NCBI RefSeq assembly: GCF_902459645.1
Contig: NZ_CABPSK010000001.1
Coordinates: 1,798,001-1,862,000 of the forward strand
Direction of reading: 5' to 3'
Length of the DNA stretch: 64,000 nt
Origin: Pandoraea pneumonica
GTDB lineage: Bacteria; Pseudomonadota; Gammaproteobacteria; Burkholderiales; Burkholderiaceae
This document shows, one piece after another, positions 38,908 through 48,198 of this stretch (positions are counted from its first letter, which is position 1; each line of letters starts with the position of its first letter). The notes under the pieces were generated by a model, which saw nothing but the letters and a program-made list of their open reading frames with translations, was not told the DNA's origin and did no database searches. A program made the translations under genes and the position numbers.

Positions 38908-40191
38908 CTATTTGGCCGCCGGTGTCCCGCTGGCAGGCGTGGCCGGGGCGGCTGACGTTGCTGCGCTTGCACTCGCTCCGCTGCCCGCACCGCCAGTCGC
39001 ACCGCCAGCGGCCCCGCGCGCCTCCACCACGGCCACACCGGGCCGCAGCTTGAGCTGCCCTTCCACGACTACACGGGCGCCCGGTGCCAAACCGCTTTCG
39101 ATGATGGTGCGATTGCCCTGTGTGATGCCCACCTTCACCGGCTGCACGGCCGCGCGGCCATCGCTGCCCACCACATACACATAAGTCCCGTTCGGCCCGC
39201 TTTGAATGACCGAGTTATCGAGCGCTATCGCCTGCGCCATCACGCCCAGCGTGAGCCGCGCATTGACATACTGCCCCGGCCAGAGGCGGTGATCGGCATT
39301 GGCGAAGGTCGCTTTCAATTGCACCGTGCCGCTGGTGTTGTCGATCTGGTTATTGATCAGCGTGAGTTTCCCCGAGGCCAATTGCTCAGTGCCCGTGCGC
39401 GGGAAGACATCGACTGCCAGCCCCTGACTCCCGGCGGCCTGCATGGCGGCATTCACGCGCCCGACGGCTTCTTCCGGCAGCGTGAATAAGACGGTAATCG
39501 GATCGATCTGATTGACGATAACGATGCCGTTGGCGTCGGCGGCGTGCACGATGTTCCCGACGTCGACCAGCCGCACGCCGGTGCGTCCTGTCACTGGCGA
39601 GCGAATCGTCGTGTAGTCGAGTTGCACGGCGGCATAGTCGATCTGCGCTTGGTCGGTCATCACCGCCGCTTCCAACTGCTTGACGAGTGCGGCCTGTGTA
39701 TCCGCCTGCTGCTGTGGCGACGCGCCTTGGGCGGCCAATGTTTGGTAGCGCTTGAGATCGACGCGTGCGTTGACCAGTTGGGCCTGGTCGCGGGCCTTGG
39801 TCGCGCGTGCTTGCTCCAGTTGGGCGCGGTAGGGTCGCGGATCGATTTGCACGAGCAAATCGCCAGCCTTCACGTCCTGCCCTTCCTGGAAAGCGATGCG
39901 CTCGATCTGGCCATCGACCCGCACCCGTACGGTCACCGAAGTGGTGGCCTGCACCGTACCGATACCTAATACGTAGCGCGGCAGATCGCGCGCCGACGCA
40001 ATGGCCGTAATCACAGCGACAGGCGGCGGTGGGGGCGCAGGGGGTGGCTTGCGATTGGCGATCCATCGCCAGACGAGGAGCGCGACGATCGCCAGCAGCA
40101 CCAGCACCAGCCAGCGCCAATGGCGAGACCGCCGGTGCGGTCCGGGGGGCGGAGCGGCAGCGGCGCTGTCTTGCGCCGTGGTGTGCGTCAT
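38908..40191 (-). CDS. RND efflux periplasmic adaptor (MdtA-like membrane fusion protein)
   Basis: A 427-residue membrane fusion protein. An N-terminal anchor helix (WLVLVLLAIVALLVWRWIA) is followed by a Pro-rich stretch and the biotinyl-lipoyl halves (GQIERIAFQEGQDVKAGDLLVQIDPRPY and IRSPVTGRTGVRLVDVGNIV). Between them is a helical hairpin near residues 120-175. The C-terminal 30 residues are Ala/Gly/Ser-rich. The start was set at the ATG at 40191, with GGAGG just upstream. It bridges the RND pump encoded next to an outer-membrane channel that is not in this window. Confidence 0.93.
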   Translation of the reverse strand: MTHTTAQDSAAAAPPPGPHRRSRHWRWLVLVLLAIVALLVWRWIANRKPPPAPPPPPVAVITAIASARDLPRYVLGIGTVQATTSVTVRVRVDGQIERIAFQEGQDVKAGDLLVQIDPRPYRAQLEQARATKARDQAQLVNARVDLKRYQTLAAQGASPQQQADTQAALVKQLEAAVMTDQAQIDYAAVQLDYTTIRSPVTGRTGVRLVDVGNIVHAADANGIVIVNQIDPITVLFTLPEEAVGRVNAAMQAAGSQGLAVDVFPRTGTEQLASGKLTLINNQIDNTSGTVQLKATFANADHRLWPGQYVNARLTLGVMAQAIALDNSVIQSGPNGTYVYVVGSDGRAAVQPVKVGITQGNRTIIESGLAPGARVVVEGQLKLRPGVAVVEARGAAGGATGGAGSGASASAATSAAPATPASGTPAAK

Positions 40192-40718
40192 GGCGCCTCC
40201 GTGCGGAGTCCGATCCAAAACGGCCGGGCGTCTGCCGTCATTGGGCCGGGCGCCTTGCCGGCCCCACAGCCTAGACGGCAAACACGAATCGTCCCACCGG
40301 GTACACGGAGAGACGTGCCCCCGAGTGTGGCGTATCTGCCGGGGGCTCGCAGTCGGCGTTTTCCCTGCCCGGACCGGCTTGCCAGATAGCCGCCACCTCA
40401 CGGACAGCATCGCGCCATGGTGCCGTCATCCAAGGCCGACGGCGAGCGGCAATGCGTCAAAACGCCCGTTTCACACCACTCGGGACCGGATTCAAAGGGT
40501 ATCGACGGCCTGCCGACCCAGCCCAGCGTCCCCTGCCTGCCGATCGGCCATTGGTGCGCTGCAAAGTCGCGCCACGCTTGGCGCTTTGGACATGGGCGCA
40601 CTCACTTCGTTATACTTGCCCCATCTCGACGGCACCCGCCGGCCCCTGCCCGGTCGATGGGCACGCGCCGCCGCCCGGCATCCTGCCTGCGCAAGCCGTC
40701 AACGTCTGTGACTTATCG
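40192..40718. other. Intergenic region between the efflux operon and ubiG
   Basis: About 530 bases hold the upstream regions of two divergent transcripts. The short open frames have no ribosome sites or recognisable domains. The only clear signal is the plus-strand promoter candidate at 40586-40616. No divergent regulator gene for the pump is present, although one is often found in this position. Confidence 0.5.
40586..40616 (+). promoter_or_regulatory. Promoter candidate for ubiG-gph
   Basis: TTGGAC (40586-40591) and TATACT (40611-40616) are 19 bases apart on the plus strand, ending about 100 bases before the ubiG ATG. The spacing is slightly long. Confidence 0.45.
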
Positions 40719-41414
40719 ATGAACGCCGACCCCCAAGAACTCAACAAATTCAGTGAACTGGCCCACCGCTGGTGGGACCCGCACAGCGAATTCAAGCCGC
40801 TGCACGAAATCAACCCGTTGCGTCTCGACTGGATCGAGCAGCACGTACCATTGCAAGGCAAGCGCGTACTCGACGTCGGCTGCGGCGGCGGCATCCTGAC
40901 CGAATCGATGGCGCGTCAGGGCGCACGTGTCAAAGGCATCGACCTCTCGAAGAAAGCCCTCGGCGTGGCCGATCTGCACAGCCTCGAAGCTGGTCTGCCG
41001 ATCGAGTACGAAGAGATTGCGGCTGAAGAGCTCGCCGTACGCGAAGCCGGTACGTACGATGTCGTGACCTGCATGGAAATGCTCGAACACGTGCCCTCGC
41101 CGGCCTCGATCGTCGCGGCCTGCGCCACGCTCGTCAAACCGGGGGGCCATGTGTTCTTCTCGACCCTGAACCGGAATCCGAAGGCATGGCTGCTGGCCGT
41201 GGTCGGTGCGGAGTACGTACTGCGCATGCTGCCGCGCGGCACGCATGACTACGCCAAGTTCATTCGCCCGTCGGAACTCGCCTCTTATACGCGGGCGAGC
41301 GGCCTGGCGGTGCGCGATATGCGCGGCTTGACGTACAACCCGCTGAACAAGCGTTACGCGATCAATCGCGATACCGACGTCAACTACATGATCGCGTGCA
41401 CGCGCGATGCCTGA
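40719..41414 (+). CDS. ubiG: Ubiquinone biosynthesis O-methyltransferase
   Basis: A 231-residue SAM-dependent methyltransferase that performs both O-methylations of ubiquinone synthesis. The N-terminal [30 protein letters not shown] is diagnostic of UbiG. The SAM motif is [16 protein letters not shown] (about residues 50-65), followed by the EMLEHVPSP segment and the membrane-interacting [10 protein letters not shown] region. The start is the ATG at 40719, where the family begins; the frame is open further upstream. The last eight bases overlap gph. Confidence 0.96.
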   Translation: MNADPQELNKFSELAHRWWDPHSEFKPLHEINPLRLDWIEQHVPLQGKRVLDVGCGGGILTESMARQGARVKGIDLSKKALGVADLHSLEAGLPIEYEEIAAEELAVREAGTYDVVTCMEMLEHVPSPASIVAACATLVKPGGHVFFSTLNRNPKAWLLAVVGAEYVLRMLPRGTHDYAKFIRPSELASYTRASGLAVRDMRGLTYNPLNKRYAINRDTDVNYMIACTRDA

Positions 41415-42156
41415 TATGTTCGAGCCCCCTGCGCGCACCACTCTCGCCGCCAACGCCGACAACATCGGCGATAGCGCCTCGCGCCTGCTGGGCGGCGATG
41501 TGCGCGCCGTGCTGTTCGACCTCGATGGCACTCTCGCCGACACGGCACCCGACCTCGTCGCGGCAGTCAACAAGGTGCGCACCGACCGCGGCTTGCCGCC
41601 CGGACCGTACGAAGCGCTGCGTCTGCAAGCGTCGCATGGCGCGCGTGGATTGATTGGCAGTGCCTTCGGCGTCACGCCGGACGACGCGGCCTTCCCCGCC
41701 TTGCGCGATGCCTTTCTCGCCAATTACGAAGCCGCGCTGTGCGTGCAAAGCCGCCTCTTCGACGGTGTGCCCGAACTGCTCGCGGCATTGACCGAAAACG
41801 GTATCCCTTGGGGCATCGTGACGAACAAGGCGGCATGGCTCACCAATCCGCTCGTCAAGCTGATAGGTCTGAGCGAGACGGCCGCTTGTGTCGTCTCAGG
41901 CGATACCACGCCGCATAGCAAGCCGCACCCCGCACCGTTGTTGTATGCGGCGGAATGCATAGGCATTGCGCCGGCGCACATCGTGTACGTCGGCGACGAC
42001 CTGCGCGACATTCAGGCAGGTAAGGCGGCTGGCATGGCGACGATTGCGGCGGCCTATGGTTATTGCGGCGACACCCTTGCGCCTGCCGAATGGCAGGCCG
42101 ATGCTGTCGTCGAACGCGCGGGCGCGATCGCCCCGCTGGTGATGTCTCGGGCCTAA
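41407..42156 (+). CDS. gph: Phosphoglycolate phosphatase
   Basis: A 249-residue HAD-superfamily phosphatase. Motif I is [16 protein letters not shown] with the nucleophile Asp, motif II the Thr in IVTNK, and motifs III/IV the Lys near HSKPHPAP and [18 protein letters not shown]. The group removes phosphate from 2-phosphoglycolate made during DNA repair. In this lineage ubiG-gph order is common, and some relatives act as N-acetylmuramic acid 6-phosphatase (MupP), so this reaction is a real alternative. A 30-residue leader precedes motif I. Confidence 0.85.
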   Translation: MPDMFEPPARTTLAANADNIGDSASRLLGGDVRAVLFDLDGTLADTAPDLVAAVNKVRTDRGLPPGPYEALRLQASHGARGLIGSAFGVTPDDAAFPALRDAFLANYEAALCVQSRLFDGVPELLAALTENGIPWGIVTNKAAWLTNPLVKLIGLSETAACVVSGDTTPHSKPHPAPLLYAAECIGIAPAHIVYVGDDLRDIQAGKAAGMATIAAAYGYCGDTLAPAEWQADAVVERAGAIAPLVMSRA

Positions 42157-42277
42157 CCGCTCAGGAACGTCATCTGCCGGACCGGGGGCGCTGCCGCAGC
42201 ACGCCCGGCCCGGATCTATTCCGCCGCGCACAACGGTGGCGTGGCGTGTGCTTCACTGGCTGCTTACGGGAGACCGC

Positions 42278-45200
42278 ATGGCCGAGCAAGCGAACGATCG
42301 CAAACCTACTCCAGACACCCCCCCGGGCAATAATCGCCTGCAACAGGGACTCGCGCGCGCGCAAGCGCTCGGCCGCGATCCCAACGTTCGACGACGCGCG
42401 CGCAAGACAGGTCTGTGGACCGTCGGCGTGCTGGCCGTGTTCGGCGTCGTGGGTTACTTCACTGTGCCGGCGGTGCTCAAGCATTACGCCATCGAGAAGC
42501 TGTCGACGTATCTCGAACGGCCGGTGAGCGTTGGCGACGTCAGCTTCAATCCATACACGCTGCGCCTCGACCTCCATCAGGTGCACATCGGCGACAAGAC
42601 GCCGGGGCAGCCGTTCGTGGATGTCGGCCTGTTGCGCGTGAATGCGTCGTGGGGCTCGGTGTTCCGCCTCGCCCCCATCGTCGACGAACTGTACGTCGAT
42701 ACGCCGGTCGTCAACATCGTGCGCACGGCCCCGCAGCGCTTCAATTTCTCGGACATCATCGATAAGGCCACGTCCGGGCCGCCGTCGCCGGAGCCGTCCA
42801 AGCCGGCGCGCTTTGCGCTGAACAATGTGCAGATCAAGAACGGCACAATCCGGTTCGACGACACCGTGCAGAACGAAAAGCACGTGGTCGACAATCTGCA
42901 AGTCGGTGTGCCGTTCATCGCAAACCTGCCTGCCGACACCGACATCTTTGTTCAGCCGTTGTTACAGGCCTCGATCGACGGTTCGCCGCTCAATATCTCG
43001 GGGCAGACCAAGCCTTTTGCCGATTCGCTCGAATCGACGGTCGATATCAAGCTCGACCGCCTCGACGTGCCCAAGTATCTCGGGTACTCGCCCATGACGG
43101 TGCCCGCGAAAATCAAAAGCGCCGCCGTGAGCACCGACCTGAAACTGCGCTTCACCCGCGACAAGGACGGCAGCAACCACGTCGGCCTGACGGGCACGGC
43201 CACACTGGCCGATGCGGTTGTCGTCGAGCCCGACGGCGCGCCGATCATCGCCGTGAAGCAAGTGGACGTGAAGCTCGGCAAAGTCGAGCCGCTGGACAAC
43301 GTCTATCACATCGACAGCGTGCGAATCGATGGTCTCGATCAGCAAGTGACGTTGCAAAAGGATGGCTCGCTGAACGTGGAGAAGGCGTTGTCGCCGCAGC
43401 GCACCGCCATCAAGGCCGTGGGCCGCGCAGTCGGCGAAGCGGCGGCCTCTCCGCAGGCGAGCGAGGCTGCCAAAGCGGCACCGAAGGTTGCCGCCGAACA
43501 GACGGCGCAAGCCGCAACACCGGCGTCGGCGGCGGCTGCCGCCCAGGCGAAGGCCGCTGCCGCTGCACAGCCGACACCGCTCGACTTGCAGGTGGGCGAA
43601 GTCTCGATCGTCAACAGCAAAGCGCGCTTTACCGACGCACGGGGTGCCAAACCCGCGAGTGTCGCGTTGGAGAACATTCAAATCGGTGTGAAGCAGTTCT
43701 CGACGCTCGGCAAGGAGCCCGCCACGTATGACGCGTCCATCGGCGTGCAAAGCGGGGGCACGCTCAAGGCGCAGGGTCAGTTCAGCTTGCCCGCGTATAA
43801 CGCCAGCGGCGATCTCGATGCTGATGCGATTGCACTTGCACCCTTGCTGCCATTGGCCCAAGGCGCACTGGCGGGCGACTTGAAGAGCGGCACCGTCGGC
43901 CTGCAAGCGAAGTTCAGTGCCGCGTTCTCGCCGGACAAGCAGCCGAACGTTCAAATTTCGCCCGCCACGGCCACGCTCGACAAGATCGAGTGGTTGACCG
44001 GCATCAAAGGCGATGCCCCGCTGAAACTTGCCCACGCGCAGGCCAAGCTCTCGCGCTTCGATCTCGGCGCGCAGCAAGCGGTGCTCGACGAGTTGACGGT
44101 CACCGGGCTGGACGTTGCGGCGCGGCGCGATAAGGACGGCAAGATCAACCTGATGGCGCTCACGGGGAACGGCCAGCCGAAGACGGCCGCTGCGGCCAGT
44201 GGGTCTGGGCGCGGCATCAACGCGCGCGTGGGGACCGAGCGTGGCCGTCGCACGTCGGCAAAGCCAGCAGCGTCGAAAACCGCGCAAGCCAATGGCTGGC
44301 AGTGGCAGGTCGGCAAGGTTTCGCTCGAGAACGCGAGCATTTCGCTCGAAGATCGCGCCGTCAAAGGCCGCCCGATCAGTGCGAAGTTCGCACCGTTGAA
44401 TGTCCGGGTGCAAGGGGCGTCGCAAGACATGGGCAAGCCGTTGCAGCTTGAAGTCAACGGCACGCTTAACAAGAAGGGCTCGCTCAACGCGACCGGCAGC
44501 ATTACACCGCAGCCCATCTCCGGCGATCTTCAGATCAAGACGCAGCAACTCGATTTAGCCGCATTCGACTCGTACATCAGTGACGAGTTGAACGCGAGCA
44601 TCGCAAGCGCCCTGCTCTCGAGTAATGGCCGCGCCACGTTTGCGATGAAGGGCGACACGCCGCAAGCCACGTACCGAGGCGACGCCACGTTGGGCAACGT
44701 TCGTTTGCTCGACAAGGTGACGGCGGATGACTTCATGCGCTGGAACGCGCTGTCCGTGCAGCAGATCAACATGGCGGTGGGCAGCGGCAAGCCCAACGTG
44801 CAATTGGGCAGCGTGGCGCTGTCGCGCTTCTACGCACGTTTGATCATCAATGCCAACGGGCGGCTGAATCTGGCCGATGTGGTCGGTAACAAGGAAACAG
44901 CACCGCGCTCGCTCACGCGCGCCAACACCGGCGTGCCGCTCGATGGCAGCTCGGCGAGTGCCGCGGCGGCCAAACCGCCGCTCGATGCCGCGGCCTCGGC
45001 CGTTGAGGCGGGTCAGCCCACCGAAGTCGAGAAGAAGGAGCAGAAGCCGGGCCAGACGACGGCCGAGCGCGGGCCGGGCTACGGCACGGGCAAGGCGTTG
45101 CCGGCAGACGTTCATATCGGACGGATTACGCTGCAAGGCGGCAACATCAACTTCACCGACAACTTCGTCAAACCGAATTACACGGCCAATCTGACCGATA

Positions 45201-46291
45201 TCGGCGGGCGCATCGGCGCGTTCGGCACAGCAACGACAGAGCCTGCCGACGTGGCGTTGCAGGGCAAGGTCAACCGCAACGCGCCGATCGACATCTCGGG
45301 CAAGATCAATCCGCTGGCCCCGATGGCGTTTGTCGATCTGAGCGCGAAGGCAGACGGTATCGAGTTGACCAATCTCACACCGTACTCCACCAAGTACGCG
45401 GGGTATCCGATCGAGAAGGGCAAGCTCACGGTGGATGTGCACTACTCGCTCGATCAAGCCAAGCTGACCGCCAACAATCACATCTTTATCGATCAGTTGA
45501 CGTTCGGCGACCGCGTGGAGAGCCCGACGGCAACGAACTTGCCGGTGCGATTGGCGGTTTCGCTGCTGAAGAACTCGCGTGGCGAGATCGACGTGAACAT
45601 TCCGATATCCGGTTCGCTCGAAGATCCGCAGTTCAGCTTGGGCGGGGTGATTTTCCGGGCGTTCGTGAATCTGATCGTCAAGGCGGCGACGGCGCCGTTC
45701 AGCTTGCTGGCGTCGGCGTTTGGCGGTGGGGATCAGGAGTTGGGCTATGTGGAATTTGCACCAGGTAGCGCCCGTTTGACGCCGGAAGACGAGAAGCGGC
45801 TTGATACGTTGGTCAAGGCGTTGAAGGATCGTCCGTCGCTCAAGCTCGATATCGTGGGCCGCGTCGATCCGGCGAAGGATACTGACGGGCTGCGTGAAGT
45901 GGCGGTCGACCGTGCGATCAAGGCGCAGAAGGTCAAGTCGATGGTGGGTCGCGGCGAGAGTATCGACGTGGACTCCGTGAAGGTAAGTCCGGAGGAGCGC
46001 AGCAAGTATTTGACGGCGGCCTACAAGGCGGCGGACTTTGCGAAGCCGCGCAACATGATCGGCTTTTCGAAGTCGTTGCCCGACGACGAAATGGAGAAGC
46101 TCATGGAGACGAACATCAAGGTGGGCGACGACGATTTGAGGGCGCTGGCTGAACGGCGTGCGCAGCGAGTACGCACGTGGCTTGACGGCAAGATCGAGTC
46201 GGACCGGATGTTCGTGGTGGCCCCCAAGCTCACGGCGGATGGCATCAAGGACAAGGGGGCGACGACGCGGGTCGACTTCGCACTCAAGTAG
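42278..46291 (+). CDS. Large DUF748 (AsmA-like) envelope protein with C-terminal OmpA-like region
   Basis: A 1337-residue protein. One N-terminal membrane anchor (about residues 46-68) is followed by AsmA/DUF748 repeats with the telling phrase YLERPVSVGDVSFNPYTLRLDL; the rest would be periplasmic. DUF748 proteins are relatives of AsmA and TamB, long beta-rich proteins thought to bridge the envelope and move lipids. An Ala-rich linker spans about residues 388-434, and a second low-complexity stretch lies near 890-940. From about residue 1155, LGYVEFAPGSARLTPEDEKRLDTLVKAL and GRVDP resemble an OmpA-type peptidoglycan-binding domain, though altered. The start with GGGAG upstream is the ATG at 42278; a GTG at 42236 is less likely. 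Confidence 0.88.
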   Translation: MAEQANDRKPTPDTPPGNNRLQQGLARAQALGRDPNVRRRARKTGLWTVGVLAVFGVVGYFTVPAVLKHYAIEKLSTYLERPVSVGDVSFNPYTLRLDLHQVHIGDKTPGQPFVDVGLLRVNASWGSVFRLAPIVDELYVDTPVVNIVRTAPQRFNFSDIIDKATSGPPSPEPSKPARFALNNVQIKNGTIRFDDTVQNEKHVVDNLQVGVPFIANLPADTDIFVQPLLQASIDGSPLNISGQTKPFADSLESTVDIKLDRLDVPKYLGYSPMTVPAKIKSAAVSTDLKLRFTRDKDGSNHVGLTGTATLADAVVVEPDGAPIIAVKQVDVKLGKVEPLDNVYHIDSVRIDGLDQQVTLQKDGSLNVEKALSPQRTAIKAVGRAVGEAAASPQASEAAKAAPKVAAEQTAQAATPASAAAAAQAKAAAAAQPTPLDLQVGEVSIVNSKARFTDARGAKPASVALENIQIGVKQFSTLGKEPATYDASIGVQSGGTLKAQGQFSLPAYNASGDLDADAIALAPLLPLAQGALAGDLKSGTVGLQAKFSAAFSPDKQPNVQISPATATLDKIEWLTGIKGDAPLKLAHAQAKLSRFDLGAQQAVLDELTVTGLDVAARRDKDGKINLMALTGNGQPKTAAAASGSGRGINARVGTERGRRTSAKPAASKTAQANGWQWQVGKVSLENASISLEDRAVKGRPISAKFAPLNVRVQGASQDMGKPLQLEVNGTLNKKGSLNATGSITPQPISGDLQIKTQQLDLAAFDSYISDELNASIASALLSSNGRATFAMKGDTPQATYRGDATLGNVRLLDKVTADDFMRWNALSVQQINMAVGSGKPNVQLGSVALSRFYARLIINANGRLNLADVVGNKETAPRSLTRANTGVPLDGSSASAAAAKPPLDAAASAVEAGQPTEVEKKEQKPGQTTAERGPGYGTGKALPADVHIGRITLQGGNINFTDNFVKPNYTANLTDIGGRIGAFGTATTEPADVALQGKVNRNAPIDISGKINPLAPMAFVDLSAKADGIELTNLTPYSTKYAGYPIEKGKLTVDVHYSLDQAKLTANNHIFIDQLTFGDRVESPTATNLPVRLAVSLLKNSRGEIDVNIPISGSLEDPQFSLGGVIFRAFVNLIVKAATAPFSLLASAFGGGDQELGYVEFAPGSARLTPEDEKRLDTLVKALKDRPSLKLDIVGRVDPAKDTDGLREVAVDRAIKAQKVKSMVGRGESIDVDSVKVSPEERSKYLTAAYKAADFAKPRNMIGFSKSLPDDEMEKLMETNIKVGDDDLRALAERRAQRVRTWLDGKIESDRMFVVAPKLTADGIKDKGATTRVDFALK

Positions 46292-46302
46292 GGCATTTGT
46301 GT

Positions 46303-46308
46303 CATAAT
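46303..46308 (+). promoter_or_regulatory. -10 box of ssrA
   Basis: CATAAT lies 14 bases before the mature tmRNA 5' end, which suits a start a few bases before the processing site. The -35 region is weak. Confidence 0.45.
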
Positions 46309-46321
46309 CCGTTTCACCACT

Positions 46322-46680
46322 GGGGCCGACATGGTTTCGACGTGGGTAGCGAAGCGATTCAGGGCATACCGAGGACCCGTCACCTCGTTAATCAATGGGA
46401 AAATTAGTAACTGCAAACGATAACTCGTACGCACTGGCTGCCTAAGGGCGCCTGCCTCGCACTAGCTCTCTGACGGGCTAGGGTAGCAATACCTCGCGAG
46501 GTCATTTACGTCAGATAATCTCCGGTGGTGCCATGGCGCTGGAGCCGAAAATTAAGTGGATCGCTGTTGCGTAGCGTGTTCGTCCGCGACAAAACAGTTA
46601 AATCAAATGACTGAACTAAGTATGTAGAACTGGTCGTAGAGTACTTGCGGACGCGGGTTCGATCCCCGCCGGCTCCACCA
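46322..46680 (+). ncRNA. ssrA: Transfer-messenger RNA (tmRNA, SsrA)
   Basis: A 359-base RNA that rescues stalled ribosomes with SmpB. The 5' end GGGGCCGACATGGTTTCGAC and the 3' end GGTTCGATCCCCGCCGGCTCC plus ACCA form the alanyl tRNA-like domain; GGGGCCG pairs with CGGCTCC with one G-U pair, the one that alanyl-tRNA synthetase recognises. The tag frame at 46413-46445 encodes ANDNSYALAA followed by TAA, ending in the ALAA degron for ClpXP and related proteases. Pseudoknot-like segments follow. A terminator lies 45 bases downstream. Confidence 0.98.
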
Positions 46681-46724
46681 ACACATAGAGCATCGACGGC
46701 AACGGCTGATGTTCGGATCGATTG

Positions 46725-46752
46725 AAAAACGGACCTTCGGGTCCGTTTTTTT
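46725..46752 (+). terminator. Terminator of ssrA
   Basis: ACGGACC and GGTCCGT form a perfect stem with a TTCG tetraloop, followed by seven T. Confidence 0.95.
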
Positions 46753-46840
46753 ATGCTCCGTCACGCCGAATCCCTCGCCTTGTCCTAGTTTCAAAGGACA
46801 CGTACGCTGCGGGGTACCGTCCAATCGCCCAGAAGAACGC

Positions 46841-47494
46841 ATGAACCCACCTCTTCCTTCCAACGCTTCCCATGAAGTGGACGCGATCGTCTTTGACCTA
46901 GGCAATGTGTTGATTCGATGGGATCCACGCAACCTATATCGGAAGATATTCGGCTCAGACGTGGCGGCAATGGAGCAATTCCTAGCGGATGTCTGCAACA
47001 CCGAATGGAACGAGCAACAGGACTGCGGCCGTCCGTGGAAGGATGCGATTGACGACGCGGTTGCCCGTCACCCGAAGCATGAAGCCAATATCAGGGCCTA
47101 CTTCGAGCGCTGGTCCGAAATGATCCCCGGTGATATTGCAGGCACGGTCGACATTTTGAAACAACTGCGCAGCCTCGATATCCGGCTTTTAGCACTGACG
47201 AACTGGTCCGCCGAAACCTTCCCTATTGCACAAGAGCGCTTCCCATTTCTGGGCTGGTTTGAAGGCATCGTGGTATCCGGCCGCGAACGGATGATGAAGC
47301 CTGATCCGGCAATCTTCCGCCTGCTAATCGAACGCCATCAACTTCGACCAGCAACAACGGCATTCATTGATGACAGCCTTCGTAACGTGCATGCCGCCGA
47401 CCACGAGGGGTTGCTCGGCATTCATTTCACGAGCCCCGACAACCTGCGAACTCAACTGAAAGCATTGGGCGTTCCGCTCTCGGAAGCCGCCTGA
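46841..47494 (+). CDS. HAD-superfamily phosphatase, YihX-like
   Basis: A 217-residue HAD hydrolase. Motif I reads IVFDLGNVLIRWD: the usual second Asp (DxD) is Gly, as in YihX, the alpha-glucose-1-phosphate phosphatase group. Motif II is LALTNWS, motif III has Lys in MKPDPAIF, and motif IV is AFIDDSLRNV. A helical cap lies between about residues 35 and 90. The start at 46841 has AGAAGA upstream; the frame is open from 46709, but that part overlaps the ssrA terminator. The natural substrate is unknown. No operon partner is apparent. Confidence 0.88.
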   Translation: MNPPLPSNASHEVDAIVFDLGNVLIRWDPRNLYRKIFGSDVAAMEQFLADVCNTEWNEQQDCGRPWKDAIDDAVARHPKHEANIRAYFERWSEMIPGDIAGTVDILKQLRSLDIRLLALTNWSAETFPIAQERFPFLGWFEGIVVSGRERMMKPDPAIFRLLIERHQLRPATTAFIDDSLRNVHAADHEGLLGIHFTSPDNLRTQLKALGVPLSEAA

Positions 47495-47619
47495 AACGCG
47501 GCCCCTTTTTTCGGGCCTCGATCTGCGCCGAACGTGGCCGCACATTCTGGCTTTGAAAGCGCGTGGGCTGCGTTGGAAGCCTCGTCGAATTCAAGGTTTG
47601 CCAATTCTGCGTTCGCCCG

Positions 47620-48198
47620 TCACCCGCGCTGTTGAACAATGAACAGCGTCACTGCCACTAGGGCCGGGCACACGGTCAGCAGTGTGCCGATGATCCAGCG
47701 CGTTTGCGACATCATCATCTGACTCATCGCCTGAAATCCAGTGTGCATCTCTGAGCGCAACGCCTTGGAATCAGCGTGCATTTCCGAACGCACAGTTTTG
47801 AACTCGGCGTGAACAGCCTTGAACTCGGTGTGCATTTCACCGCGAACCGATTCCAGCCCAGCATGCATTTCACCGCGAACCGATTCCAACCCAGCATGCA
47901 TCTCACCGCGAACCGATTCCAACCCAGCATGCATCTCAGCACGAACGGCCTTGAATTCCCCATGCATCTCGGTACGCATGGCCTTGAACTCACCATGCAT
48001 CTCGGTACGCACGGCCTTGAACTCACCGTGCATCTCGGTACGCACGGCCTTGAACTCACTATGCATTTCACCGCGCAGTGAACCAACTTGGTCATGGATA
48101 TCGACACGCACCGAACCAATCTCCCGCTCGAGATCGGCTTTGGTGCATAACGTCGGCAGCACCGCCTCGATGCGTGCAACACGTTTGGCTAAGGCCAT
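47620..48198 (-). CDS. Repeat-built coiled-coil protein with a C-terminal membrane anchor
   Basis: A 192-residue protein. Residues 1-42 are a basic/helical head; residues 43-152 are a chain of near-identical 11-residue repeats of the form xEMHxEFKAVR or xEMHAGLESVR (with one 7-residue step after unit eight). The tail is one hydrophobic helix (about 168-187) ending in QQRG, so it is tail-anchored. An 11-residue period is a hendecad coiled coil, suggesting an oligomeric stalk projecting from the membrane. I do not recognise a named family; short proteins of this shape are common in this group and of unknown role. The ATG at 48198 has AGAGGAA upstream; the frame is open to 48294. It is unrelated to its neighbours. 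Confidence 0.8.
   Translation of the reverse strand: MALAKRVARIEAVLPTLCTKADLEREIGSVRVDIHDQVGSLRGEMHSEFKAVRTEMHGEFKAVRTEMHGEFKAMRTEMHGEFKAVRAEMHAGLESVRGEMHAGLESVRGEMHAGLESVRGEMHTEFKAVHAEFKTVRSEMHADSKALRSEMHTGFQAMSQMMMSQTRWIIGTLLTVCPALVAVTLFIVQQRG
47743..48072 (-). repeat. 33-bp tandem repeat array inside the coiled-coil gene
   Basis: Ten units of about 33 bases, each coding for 11 residues, in two nucleotide subtypes: one for EFKAVRTEMHG (four nearly identical copies) and one for GLESVRGEMHA (three nearly identical copies). The high DNA identity within each subtype points to recent copy number change by slippage or unequal exchange. Confidence 0.85.

Noticed and set aside
47743-48072. CRISPR-like regular spacing of repeats
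   Set aside because: The units are contiguous 33-bp repeats without unique spacers, in frame, and encode an 11-residue coiled-coil repeat.
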